15,538 bases of DNA from the NCBI GenBank assembly GCA_017559685.1, contig JAFYQY010000115.1, positions 1-15,538 on the forward strand, given 5' to 3'. The notes beneath the pieces are model-generated. The model made no database searches and was not told the origin of the DNA. It saw only the letters and a program-made list of their open reading frames with translations. Shown piece by piece: positions 1-6,545 of the stretch. Every line of letters starts with the position of its first letter. Within the stretch, counting starts at the first letter, position 1. The DNA comes from Alistipes sp. (GTDB taxonomy: Bacteria; Bacteroidota; Bacteroidia; Bacteroidales; Rikenellaceae). Made by a program: the position numbers and the translations under genes.

Positions 1-62
1 CGTCTCTCTTGGCACGCATCTTGCTCTTTCGTCGGTAGGTTTAACTTAAAAATTCTTACACG

Positions 63-629
63 ATGAAAAAGTATCTACTTTCGTTTGCCCTTGTGGCGTC
101 TATTTTCGGAGGTTTTACCGCTTGTAGCGAACAAGCAAAATGGAATCGCAGCGAGCGACAGGCTATGCGTGAACTCTTGCGTGACTATCGCAAGATGGTC
201 TATTTGAACGACTTGACCGAGGCAGAGTATATGCTCTTTGCCGACCGAGTCATCGCATCGGTCGAGGAGGAGTATCCTGTCTATACCACCTTTATCGAGA
301 TGCCAGCCGTGAACGATACGGTGCAGGTCTACGTCGTTACGACTATTGTCGAGCAACTTGCTGCCGATGCGTCGAATATGCGCCACCTCTATCCTTATCG
401 TGATCTCGTGGCATCCAATGTTCTACCTAACGGCCTTACACGCTCGCAACAGAACGCCTTCTATCAATGCTTTGCCAACGCCGTAGACAACACCTACTCC
501 AATGCGGCTCAGCTCGTTAATGCTATCGTTGCCGACACCGTGCAGACCTCACAAATAGCACAGATGCAGGCTGCCTGCGCCAACGAACTCTTCGGCTGGA
601 CTGTAGAAATAATAGAGGTGGGTAATTAA
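63..629 (+). CDS. Putative lipoprotein of unknown function
   Basis: The 188-residue product starts with a lipoprotein signal peptide: Lys2-Lys3, a hydrophobic stretch to residue 19, and a lipobox ending in Cys21 (G-F-T-A-C). It should therefore be exported and lipid-anchored in the envelope. The mature part is acidic and looks mostly helical. It has an Arg/Glu-rich helix around residues 28-45 and an Ala-rich C-terminal half with several aromatic residues. I see no catalytic motif and do not recognise the family. The ATG at 63 is the natural start because the signal peptide begins there; the leader is A/T-rich with no strong ribosome-binding site. The first 62 bases hold no feature I can assign; two frames stay open from the left edge (stops at 36 and 47), so the tail of an upstream gene may be there. 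The stop codon lies inside the hairpin at 613-639. Confident as a gene, unknown in function. Confidence 0.8.
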   Translation: MKKYLLSFALVASIFGGFTACSEQAKWNRSERQAMRELLRDYRKMVYLNDLTEAEYMLFADRVIASVEEEYPVYTTFIEMPAVNDTVQVYVVTTIVEQLAADASNMRHLYPYRDLVASNVLPNGLTRSQQNAFYQCFANAVDNTYSNAAQLVNAIVADTVQTSQIAQMQAACANELFGWTVEIIEVGN

Positions 630-639
630 CCCACCTCTA
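613..639. terminator. Bidirectional terminator hairpin between convergent genes
   Basis: A perfect 11-bp inverted repeat (613-623 pairs with 629-639) has a 5-base loop and is followed by TTTT at 643-646. The TAA stop of the upstream lipoprotein (627-629) falls in the loop and the first base of the right arm. The minus-strand gene ends 20 bases away at 659, and on that strand the hairpin is followed by a T-rich stretch, so it could end transcripts from both sides. Confidence 0.75.
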
Positions 640-658
640 CTATTTTAATTCTACATCT

Positions 659-1093
659 CTAAAACTCCTTTAAACCTCGATATTTGCCGTCGGCATACTC
701 GTAACCGTAGAGTTTTAGTCCGTTGGTCAGCAAGATATATCTCGCTCCGACAATGGAATTGTAGCGTATGGCCTGCATCACCACTTCGTGGTCGAGTATA
801 ACATCGGGCGCCTTGCACTCGACAAGGATATGGGGTTTGGCCATTTCGTTCATCACAACGATGTCGGCACGCTGATTCAGACCGTTAATCTTTACGGGAT
901 ACTCCTGTGTGATTCGGAGTGCGGGCACGCCCTTATGCGCCACCAACCAGCCGATTGTGTGTTGGCGCACCCACTCCTCGGGAGTGAGCACCAGCCACTT
1001 TCCTCGTAGCGAGTCCCAGATGAACTTCTCGCCCTCCTCGCTCTTTATGCGTGGCGAAATGGTCGGAAATATTAGTTTTACGCTCTCGGGCAT
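659..1093 (-). CDS. Stand-alone HsdR N-terminal-like (PD-(D/E)XK) protein
   Basis: This 144-residue protein resembles the N-terminal nuclease domain of type I restriction R subunits (HSDR_N_2-type). The PD-(D/E)XK core is visible: R75-A-D77, then E92-C-K94 in V-E-C-K-A-P, then Q107 in Q-A-I-R-Y-N, a glutamine motif common in this nuclease group. The length is only the nuclease domain; there is no helicase, and no hsdM or hsdS lies in the window. Family members of this size are common as single genes in Bacteroidetes, so a DNA maintenance role is as likely as restriction. The ATG at 1093 opens directly after the palindromic promoter at 1115-1135. It converges on the upstream lipoprotein gene and diverges from the GH2-like gene. 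The residues needed for cleavage look intact, but activity is inferred. Confidence 0.85.
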   Translation of the reverse strand: MPESVKLIFPTISPRIKSEEGEKFIWDSLRGKWLVLTPEEWVRQHTIGWLVAHKGVPALRITQEYPVKINGLNQRADIVVMNEMAKPHILVECKAPDVILDHEVVMQAIRYNSIVGARYILLTNGLKLYGYEYADGKYRGLKEF

Positions 1094-1114
1094 AACGATT
1101 TATCTAAAAAAGTC

Positions 1115-1135
1115 GTATCTTTGCGACAAAGATAC
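1115..1135. promoter_or_regulatory. Palindromic divergent promoter
   Basis: Nine bases at 1115-1123 (GTATCTTTG) are repeated as an exact reverse complement at 1127-1135, around a CGA centre. Each arm contains the Bacteroidetes -7 consensus TAnnTTTG: TATCTTTG at 1116-1123 on the plus strand and at 1134-1127 on the minus strand. The start codons lie about 20-35 bases downstream on each side (1145 plus, 1093 minus). A -33 TTTG element is not evident on either strand. The two polymerase sites overlap, so initiation in one direction should block the other. Confidence 0.65.
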
Positions 1136-1144
1136 AAAAAAAAG

Positions 1145-2440
1145 ATGAAGCGATATACATTTTTAGCAATCATATTGTTAGTTGCCACTTTGGCTTCGGC
1201 ACAAACCAACCACGACCTCTCGGCTCGTGGCGTGGAGCCTGCTCGCCCTCGCCTTATACCATATAATAATATGGCGGGCGCAATCAAGGGTACGGCGTCG
1301 CTCTCGCAGTTTGTTGCTCCAATCGACGATATCACCCGTACCGAGGCGGGATCGTCTACAACCTTCACTACTCACTTTGCCTTCCCCGTTAAGTGGCTCA
1401 ATCGCCAGGTGCTTATTCGCATCGGCTACGCTTCGACCGCCTATACTCTCTATGTGAATGGTCACGAGGTGGGCTTTGTTCCGTCGGGCGTTATGGGGAC
1501 CGAGTTCAATATTACGAAGTTCTCGCAGGAGGGCCGCAACGAGGTCTCGCTAATGCTCGATAAATCGCTCCTTGCCAACAAACTCTACGAGGCGAAGGGT
1601 ATGACCGTCGAGGGTATCGAGGTCTTTTCGCAACCGACAATTCGCATCCGAGATATCGCCGTAAATACCACGCTCAACGAGCAGGGTGAGGGCGTTGCCG
1701 AGTTTGCAATTCCCGTAAAGTGCGATGCGCTCAACAGCAAAGATTGCCGTATTCGCTACACCTTGCGCCTGAACGATACCACCGTTGTGGCAGATGGCTA
1801 TCGTGAAATGGCTCTCGATATGCGTCGTGAGGATACCGTGCGCTTCGCTTGCGTAGTTCCGAACAAGGCGATGTGGAGCGCTTCAAACCCTACATTGTTG
1901 CGTCTCGATGTAGAGAGTAGAATCGAAAATCGTATCGTCGAGTGCGTGAGCAGTAAGGTGGGCTTGCGAGATATCGCTTTGCGCAAGGGTAAACTCTATA
2001 TTAACAACGAGAATGTTGTTCCAAGCCTTGTTGAGTGGGATGAGATAAAGAGCGTAGATAAGGCGAAGAAAAAGGGGTATAACGGTATCGTCGTAACTCT
2101 CGACTGCAATGCCGATAAGGTTATCGCCGAGTGCGCCGAGAAGGGACTCTACGTGATTGTGCGTACACCTATCGATACAACTCTTTTGGGCGAGGATATC
2201 AAGCGTGGAGGTAACCCGAGCAACGATCCGCTCTGGAACGAGAGTTATCTATGGCGCAATCTTCAAACTCTCCACACCACCAAGTGCAACTGCGCTATCA
2301 TCGGCTACGAAATCGCCAAAGGCAAGACCTCTGGTATAAATATCTACGACACCTATGTCTTACTGAAGTCGCTCGTACCGAACCATTTGGTTATCTACGG
2401 CGGAGCCGCAGGCGAATGGGCAACCGACATTAGCCGATAG
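1145..2440 (+). CDS. Secreted truncated GH2-family protein, probably non-catalytic
   Basis: The product (431 residues) has a signal peptide with likely cleavage near L-A-S-A-Q20. Residues about 75-165 look like the GH2 sugar-binding jelly roll (Y-V-N-G-H-E at 103-108, with the typical F-N-I-T after it). Residues 166-275 fit the immunoglobulin-like domain. From G273-L-R-D onward the sequence follows the start of a GH2 TIM barrel (K-G-K-L-Y-I-N, later E-K-G-L-Y-V-I-V-R at 332-340). The segment that should carry the acid/base N-E reads I-I-G-Y-E-I-A (385-391), and the protein ends at T-D-I-S-R, before the nucleophile region. It therefore lacks both catalytic glutamates in their usual context and is likely a carbohydrate-binding or scaffolding relative. 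A TTG 24 bases upstream (1121) overlaps the promoter; ATG 1145 begins the signal peptide. No barrel remnant is visible after the stop. Confidence 0.75.
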   Translation: MKRYTFLAIILLVATLASAQTNHDLSARGVEPARPRLIPYNNMAGAIKGTASLSQFVAPIDDITRTEAGSSTTFTTHFAFPVKWLNRQVLIRIGYASTAYTLYVNGHEVGFVPSGVMGTEFNITKFSQEGRNEVSLMLDKSLLANKLYEAKGMTVEGIEVFSQPTIRIRDIAVNTTLNEQGEGVAEFAIPVKCDALNSKDCRIRYTLRLNDTTVVADGYREMALDMRREDTVRFACVVPNKAMWSASNPTLLRLDVESRIENRIVECVSSKVGLRDIALRKGKLYINNENVVPSLVEWDEIKSVDKAKKKGYNGIVVTLDCNADKVIAECAEKGLYVIVRTPIDTTLLGEDIKRGGNPSNDPLWNESYLWRNLQTLHTTKCNCAIIGYEIAKGKTSGINIYDTYVLLKSLVPNHLVIYGGAAGEWATDISR

Positions 2441-2451
2441 CCGTTGGCTAA
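2431..2451. repeat. Three degenerate 7-bp repeats across the GH2-like stop codon
   Basis: TAGCCGA (2431-2437), TAGCCGT (2438-2444) and TGGCTAA (2445-2451) follow each other without a gap. The stop codon TAG (2438-2440) is the start of the second unit. The last unit is identical to 13134-13140 in the spacer before der. Three diverged units are weak evidence alone; the case rests on similar 7-bp periodicity elsewhere in the window. Confidence 0.5.
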
Positions 2452-2515
2452 ATTAAATTCTGGTAATAATTCCGAAATTCTTTTTAGGGAGTTTAAATTT
2501 AGAGAATTTAAGGAA

Positions 2516-2550
2516 AAAATTGCAGAATGCATTTTGCATTCTGCAATTTT
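2516..2550. terminator. Strong bidirectional terminator built from 7-bp units
   Basis: A perfect 16-bp stem (2516-2531 with 2535-2550) has a 3-base TTT loop. The outer arms supply T-runs on both strands: TTTT at 2547-2550 on plus, and six consecutive T on minus (complement of 2514-2519). It lies between the stop of the plus-strand GH2-like gene (2440) and the stop of the minus-strand GH39-like gene (2558), 7 bases from the latter. The same stretch can be cut into 7-bp units beginning TGCA (TGCAGAA, TGCATTT, TGCATTC, TGCAATT; 2521-2548). Just before it, 2486-2500 and 2501-2515 form a weak 15-bp direct repeat (9 of 15 matches). Confidence 0.85.
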
Positions 2551-2557
2551 GCATCTC

Positions 2558-4000
2558 TTATCTTTCCGCTCTCATCTCCACTCCTATGAGCGACCTGTCG
2601 CAGATGACTATCGGCGAGTCGTAGTAAGGGGTGTTCTTGAACTTGAATTTCTTGCCGAGTTTGCTGTGCGGTAATTCGTAGACTACGCCAGTAAGGATAT
2701 CAACGCACACAGGCTCGTTGCAGTTGAAATTCTCGATAACAATCTCGGCACAATTTTCGCATTCGCAGTAGATCGGCACTTCACCTCCTTGCCATACAAC
2801 AAGCGACTGTAAGGCGGTTTCGTTGTCCTCGAATAGATAGTATAACGGTTTGGAGTTGGCGTTGTAGATTGGAGCCGACACCTCGATGCCCGACTTGTCG
2901 CACACCTTATCGAGATTATCAAATACCGAGACAAAATTACGAATTGCGTGGTATGCAATCTTTGGTCGCGATACCTTGTTGCTCGCTCGGGTTGCGAGAA
3001 TGCCTTTCAGGTTTTTAATCTTTATCTCATCCTTCGTTCCGTAATTCATATCGGCAATCGAAAAGATGCTGGTACGCACGCCATTTCCGTGGTCGTTCAT
3101 CATTTTGCGGATGTCCCACTTTGCCTGCGTCTGCTCGGTCCAAGAGTACTCTGCCAATGCACCACCCATATAACCGACGGAAGGAGCGCCACTCTCACCC
3201 TGCCATATCGCAATGTCGAGGTCGCAACGCTCGATTACGTTACGTAGTGCAACGCCATCAATAAAGTAGGTGTCCTCTGGCACATAGTGGTATCCGTGAT
3301 ATGTTATCCAATCAATCAGATGCTCATCGTTGTTCGCCTTCAACTTCGCTGCCAAGTCGGCGATAATAGCCTCCGCATAGACTTCGTAGCGAGGTACCGC
3401 CAAACCAAATGCAGCAATCTTTGCATCGGGGTCTACCGATTTTATCACTCGTGCCGTAGCGATTGTCAAATCGACAATGCTCTTTGGATCGGCGTTGTTG
3501 TAACGCACGGTGTTGTCCGGCTCGTTCCAAATCTCCCACTGATGCACCTTGCCTTTGTATCGCTCTACGGAAGCCTTTGTCCAGCGCAACCAGGCATCTA
3601 TGGCGACTTTCGATGTCGGCCAACCGCCATTTAAGAAGATAGTTCCACCACCTGGGTAGATGGGGTTGCCATACGAGAGTTCAACCCAAGGCTCCAATCC
3701 TCGCGATACGGCGTCGTCGATAATCGTGTCGAGCCAAGCAAAGTCGTAGACACCCTTCGCCTTTTCAGTCTTTGCCCATCCTGCCTGCAAGCGGATATAG
3801 CGCATTCCAAGAGGCTCGAGATACTCCTTATATTTTTGATAATCGGCGTAATCTCTATCGAGCGTTTCGCAACCAATGGCGAGGTCGTTTTGTACCTCCG
3901 AGAGGGTTTTCTGGCGCAGAGTTCCAATCTGTTGAGGGAATCTATCTGCGCAACTCGCAAATATTACCAATGCCAATAGGCATAAATAGACTCTTTTCAT
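2558..4000 (-). CDS. Clan GH-A glycosidase lipoprotein (GH39-like)
   Basis: The 480-residue product has a lipoprotein signal with Cys17 (F-A-S-C), so it should sit on the cell envelope. Residues about 40-330 read as a clan GH-A TIM barrel. The acid/base is Glu160 in W-E-I-W-N-E-P-D and the likely nucleophile is Glu269 in W-Q-G-E-S-G. H235 and the Y-H-G-Y-H stretch (234-238) fit the active site. The W-E-I-W-N-E-P plus G-E-S-G pairing is closest in my reading to GH39-type enzymes (beta-xylosidase/iduronidase group), though GH5 or an unassigned GH-A family is possible. After the barrel comes a beta-rich tail (about 375-480) with a Cys-rich stretch, C-E-C-E-N-C. Both catalytic residues are present, so it should be active, on an unknown substrate. 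The ATG follows the lipid kinase TAG by one base, so the two are probably translated from one message. The terminator lies 7 bases downstream. Confidence 0.8.
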   Translation of the reverse strand: MKRVYLCLLALVIFASCADRFPQQIGTLRQKTLSEVQNDLAIGCETLDRDYADYQKYKEYLEPLGMRYIRLQAGWAKTEKAKGVYDFAWLDTIIDDAVSRGLEPWVELSYGNPIYPGGGTIFLNGGWPTSKVAIDAWLRWTKASVERYKGKVHQWEIWNEPDNTVRYNNADPKSIVDLTIATARVIKSVDPDAKIAAFGLAVPRYEVYAEAIIADLAAKLKANNDEHLIDWITYHGYHYVPEDTYFIDGVALRNVIERCDLDIAIWQGESGAPSVGYMGGALAEYSWTEQTQAKWDIRKMMNDHGNGVRTSIFSIADMNYGTKDEIKIKNLKGILATRASNKVSRPKIAYHAIRNFVSVFDNLDKVCDKSGIEVSAPIYNANSKPLYYLFEDNETALQSLVVWQGGEVPIYCECENCAEIVIENFNCNEPVCVDILTGVVYELPHSKLGKKFKFKNTPYYDSPIVICDRSLIGVEMRAER

Positions 4001-4001
4001 A

Positions 4002-4958
4002 CTATTTGTGACAGTTTTGTTGCAACGACTCCTCTGTTACCACTACCTTTATGGCTTGCGGCACTACCGATATCGTAACCGGTGTTTCGCCCTGCAACTC
4101 GCCGTCGGTCTCGATTGGAATATTCGATGCCGAGACGATTTTTATATTCTTGCCCTGAGCATACTCCACGTGACCTATCGAGTAGATCTTGCCGTTGAAC
4201 AATCTCTTGGCTCTGAAAATCACGTGCCACCAATGCACGGGGCGGATGATTGTCAGGTCGAGTAGACCATCGTTTGCCACAGCTCGAGGCAACTGCTGAA
4301 TACCTCCGCCATTGTAGCGGCAGATACCCACCGCCAACGAAAAGAGTAGCTTGTTGTAGATAACCTTGCCATCCACCTCGATGGTTGTGCCCGCAGGCTT
4401 AGCCGAGAAGTAACCCTTGATAAGACTGTATAGATAGAGCCACTTGCCCTTATATCCCTTGAGCTTGAGGTGGTTGAAAATCTGAATTACATAGGCGTCG
4501 AAGCCGAGTCCCGCAACATTCGCCATATAGCGAGTATGCTCGACCTTCGACTCGGTGTAGGTCACCTTACCCACATCTTGCAGATAGGAGCGACCCTCTT
4601 TTATAGCACGAATCGCAGCGCTGTAGTTGCGAGGAATACCGAATGTACGTACCCAATCGTTACCTGTACCTACGGCAATAACGGCTACAAGAATCTCTTT
4701 TGGCTCGCACTGCTTCTGTATGAATAGTCCGTTCACGACCTCGTTGAGAGTGCCGTCGCCACCTACAACGATAATTTTGCGATATCCACGATTTGCCGCC
4801 TCGACAGCCAACTCGGTTGCGTGGTGACGATGCGCCGTGAATACGGGGTCGTGCTCAATACCGCTTTCACGGAGGAGGTTTGAGATTTTTGGGAAATCTG
4901 CCAAACCTCTACCTCCGCCCGAAATGGGATTTACTATCACAAACCAACGCTCAGTCAT
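4002..4958 (-). CDS. Diacylglycerol kinase family lipid kinase
   Basis: This 318-residue protein belongs to the DagK/YegS-like lipid kinases, soluble enzymes that phosphorylate lipids such as diacylglycerol with ATP at the membrane face. Visible motifs: N-P-I-S-G-G-G-R-G (10-18) in the nucleotide-binding part, the hallmark G-G-D-G-T-L-N-E (66-73), and A-V-G-T-G-N-D (95-101). The C-terminal half has the beta-sandwich signature D-G-E-L-Q-G-E-T-P near residues 285-295. The length is normal for the family. The start is an ATG at 4958 that begins M-T-E-R-W-F-V-I-V-N-P. The gene follows pepD on the same strand across a repeat-filled 109-bp spacer, and its TAG is separated by one base from the ATG of the GH39-like gene. 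The exact lipid substrate cannot be told; it may serve phospholipid recycling. Confidence 0.9.
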   Translation of the reverse strand: MTERWFVIVNPISGGGRGLADFPKISNLLRESGIEHDPVFTAHRHHATELAVEAANRGYRKIIVVGGDGTLNEVVNGLFIQKQCEPKEILVAVIAVGTGNDWVRTFGIPRNYSAAIRAIKEGRSYLQDVGKVTYTESKVEHTRYMANVAGLGFDAYVIQIFNHLKLKGYKGKWLYLYSLIKGYFSAKPAGTTIEVDGKVIYNKLLFSLAVGICRYNGGGIQQLPRAVANDGLLDLTIIRPVHWWHVIFRAKRLFNGKIYSIGHVEYAQGKNIKIVSASNIPIETDGELQGETPVTISVVPQAIKVVVTEESLQQNCHK

Positions 4959-4961
4959 AAG

Positions 4962-4999
4962 TTAAAATTCAAAATGCAGAATTAGTTTTCTGTTTTCCC
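4962..4999. repeat. Degenerate 7-bp repeats upstream of the lipid kinase
   Basis: In plus-strand order: TTAAAAT (4962-4968), TCAAAAT (4969-4975), GCAGAAT (4976-4982), a TAG break, then TTTTCTG (4986-4992) and TTTTCCC (4993-4999). The first three share the pattern xxAxAAT; the last two match the TTTTCCG units at 5033-5067. They directly precede the lipid kinase start on the minus strand and fill the leader, leaving no recognisable TAnnTTTG promoter. Confidence 0.55.
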
Positions 5000-5032
5000 A
5001 CTCTAAGCAGAAATCGAAAAACTCAAAAAAAG

Positions 5033-5067
5033 TTTTCCGCTTTCCGCTTTCCGTTTTCCGTTTTCCG
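5033..5067. repeat. Five tandem 7-bp repeats abutting the pepD stop codon
   Basis: TTTTCCG, CTTTCCG, CTTTCCG, TTTTCCG, TTTTCCG run without interruption, differing only at the first base (T or C). The last unit touches the complement of the pepD stop codon (5068-5070). Read in the direction of pepD, the gene ends TAA and the array CGGAAAA/CGGAAAG begins at the next base, then runs into CTTTTTTTG. This is the clearest of the 7-bp arrays. Confidence 0.85.
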
Positions 5068-6516
5068 TTATTTTTGTGGAGCGTTCTTCAATGTGTGGAG
5101 CAAGAACTCGTAGAACTTCGCTACCGAAGCGATCTCTACCTTCTCGTCTGGCGAGTGTGGGTAGCAGATAGTAGGGCCAAACGAAATCATATCGAGATTT
5201 GGATATACACCACCGATAATACCGCACTCCAAACCTGCGTGGATAGCGGTTACGGCTGGCTTCTTGCCGTACAACGCCTCGTACGATGCCAACATAGCCT
5301 TCAAGATTGGCGACTCCATATTTGGCTTCCAACCGTCATACGAGCCCGACAACTCAACCTCGGCACCCGCCATCTCGAATACACCCTTGATAGCCTCGGC
5401 CAAAGCGACCTTTTCGCTCGATACCGACGAACGCAACAAGCATTGAATCTTCACGCACTCGCCATTTGACACTACACGTGCGAGGTTTGTCGAGGTCTGT
5501 ACCAAACCCTCCATCTCTACCGACATCTTAACCACGCCGTTAGGTGCGCCAACTACAGCCTTTACGAGCTTCACAGCCACCTCCGCAGGGATAATCTCCG
5601 CAGGTACTGCAACCTCCTCTACGAGTATAGCAATCGAGTCCTCGATATTCTCGAACTCTGCCTGTAAGGTCTTCTCGTATGCTGCAGCCTCAGCCTTGAA
5701 TGCCTCTACATCCTTAACGAGAATTACCGCCTGAGCCTCACGTGGGATAGCGTTACGTAAGCCACCGCCGTCGATCGATGCGAGCAACCACTCCTGCTTG
5801 GTGTGGAGCAACAAACGACACAAGAGACGGTTTGCGTTACCACGCTGGAAGCCGATCTGGATGCCCGAGTGACCACCCTTCAAGCCCTTAACGTCGAGCT
5901 TCACTGCGTTCCAACCCTCTGGTGTAGCAACAGCGGTGTATGGGAGTGTGATGTTTGCGTCGGTACCACCTGCGCAACCAACATACAACTCGCCCTCAGT
6001 CTCCGAGTCGAGGTTTAAGAGAATGTCACCCTTGAGCAAGCCGCCCTTCAAGCCGAAAGCACCGTCCATACCTGTCTCCTCGGTTGCAGTGAAGAGACCC
6101 TCGATAGCGCCGTGCTCCAAGGTGTTGTCCTCCAAAACTGCGAGGATGCAAGCTGCGCCGATGCCGTTATCTGCGCCGAGGGTAGTGCCATTAGCGGTTA
6201 CCCAATCGCCGTCGATATATGCCTCGATAGGGTCGTTCTCGAAGTCGAAAACCTTATCGTTATTCTTCTGTGGCACCATATCGAGGTGCGCCTGCAAAAC
6301 GATGCCCTTGCGACCCTCATAACCAGGGGTAGCAGGCTTTGCGATATATACGTTGCAAGCCTCGTCAACCGAGTACTCGAGGTTGTGAGCCTTCGCAAAC
6401 TCTACAACATACTCACGAATCTTCTCCTCGTGGTGTGATGGGTGTGGGATCTGGCATATTGCCTTAAAATGCTTCCAAACCAATTCTGGCTTGAGTTGTT
6501 CCAAATTGTATTTCAT
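5068..6516 (-). CDS. pepD: Aminoacyl-histidine dipeptidase (PepD, peptidase family M20C)
   Basis: The 482-residue product matches cytosolic Xaa-His dipeptidases (beta-Ala-His dipeptidase), which are zinc enzymes that split dipeptides, preferably unblocked ones with C-terminal His. The metal and catalytic residues are visible in order: H77 and D79 in L-Q-A-H-L-D-M, D116 in G-A-D-N-G-I-G, catalytic E146 and ligand E147 in T-A-T-E-E-T-G, D170 in L-N-L-D-S-E, and H454 in Y-P-H-S-P-D-E near the end. H426-A-G-L-E-C-G is a family motif. Length is as expected (E. coli PepD is about 485) and there is no signal peptide, so it acts in the cytoplasm. ATG 6516 fits the family N-terminus. The gene lies 29 bp behind the DUF4886 gene with no promoter visible between, so it may be cotranscribed. 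A 7-bp repeat array starts right after its stop. Confidence 0.95.
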   Translation of the reverse strand: MKYNLEQLKPELVWKHFKAICQIPHPSHHEEKIREYVVEFAKAHNLEYSVDEACNVYIAKPATPGYEGRKGIVLQAHLDMVPQKNNDKVFDFENDPIEAYIDGDWVTANGTTLGADNGIGAACILAVLEDNTLEHGAIEGLFTATEETGMDGAFGLKGGLLKGDILLNLDSETEGELYVGCAGGTDANITLPYTAVATPEGWNAVKLDVKGLKGGHSGIQIGFQRGNANRLLCRLLLHTKQEWLLASIDGGGLRNAIPREAQAVILVKDVEAFKAEAAAYEKTLQAEFENIEDSIAILVEEVAVPAEIIPAEVAVKLVKAVVGAPNGVVKMSVEMEGLVQTSTNLARVVSNGECVKIQCLLRSSVSSEKVALAEAIKGVFEMAGAEVELSGSYDGWKPNMESPILKAMLASYEALYGKKPAVTAIHAGLECGIIGGVYPNLDMISFGPTICYPHSPDEKVEIASVAKFYEFLLHTLKNAPQK

Positions 6517-6545
6517 AATGTATATGTTTTAAGTGATTTTGTCCT

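Noticed and set aside
659..1093. Part of a type I restriction-modification system
   Set aside because: No methylase, specificity or helicase gene is present and the flanking genes are a lipoprotein and a GH2-like protein, so only the nuclease-domain resemblance is claimed.
2444..2674. Short plus-strand frame with a repeated R-E-F-K pattern after the GH2-like gene
   Set aside because: It crosses the terminator hairpin and overlaps the GH39-like gene on the other strand. The pattern comes from a 15-bp A/T-rich DNA repeat and is not GH2 barrel sequence, so it is neither a gene nor a frameshifted remnant.
5033..5067. CRISPR-like array
   Set aside because: Units are 7 bp with no spacers between them and no cas genes in the window; this is a tandem repeat.
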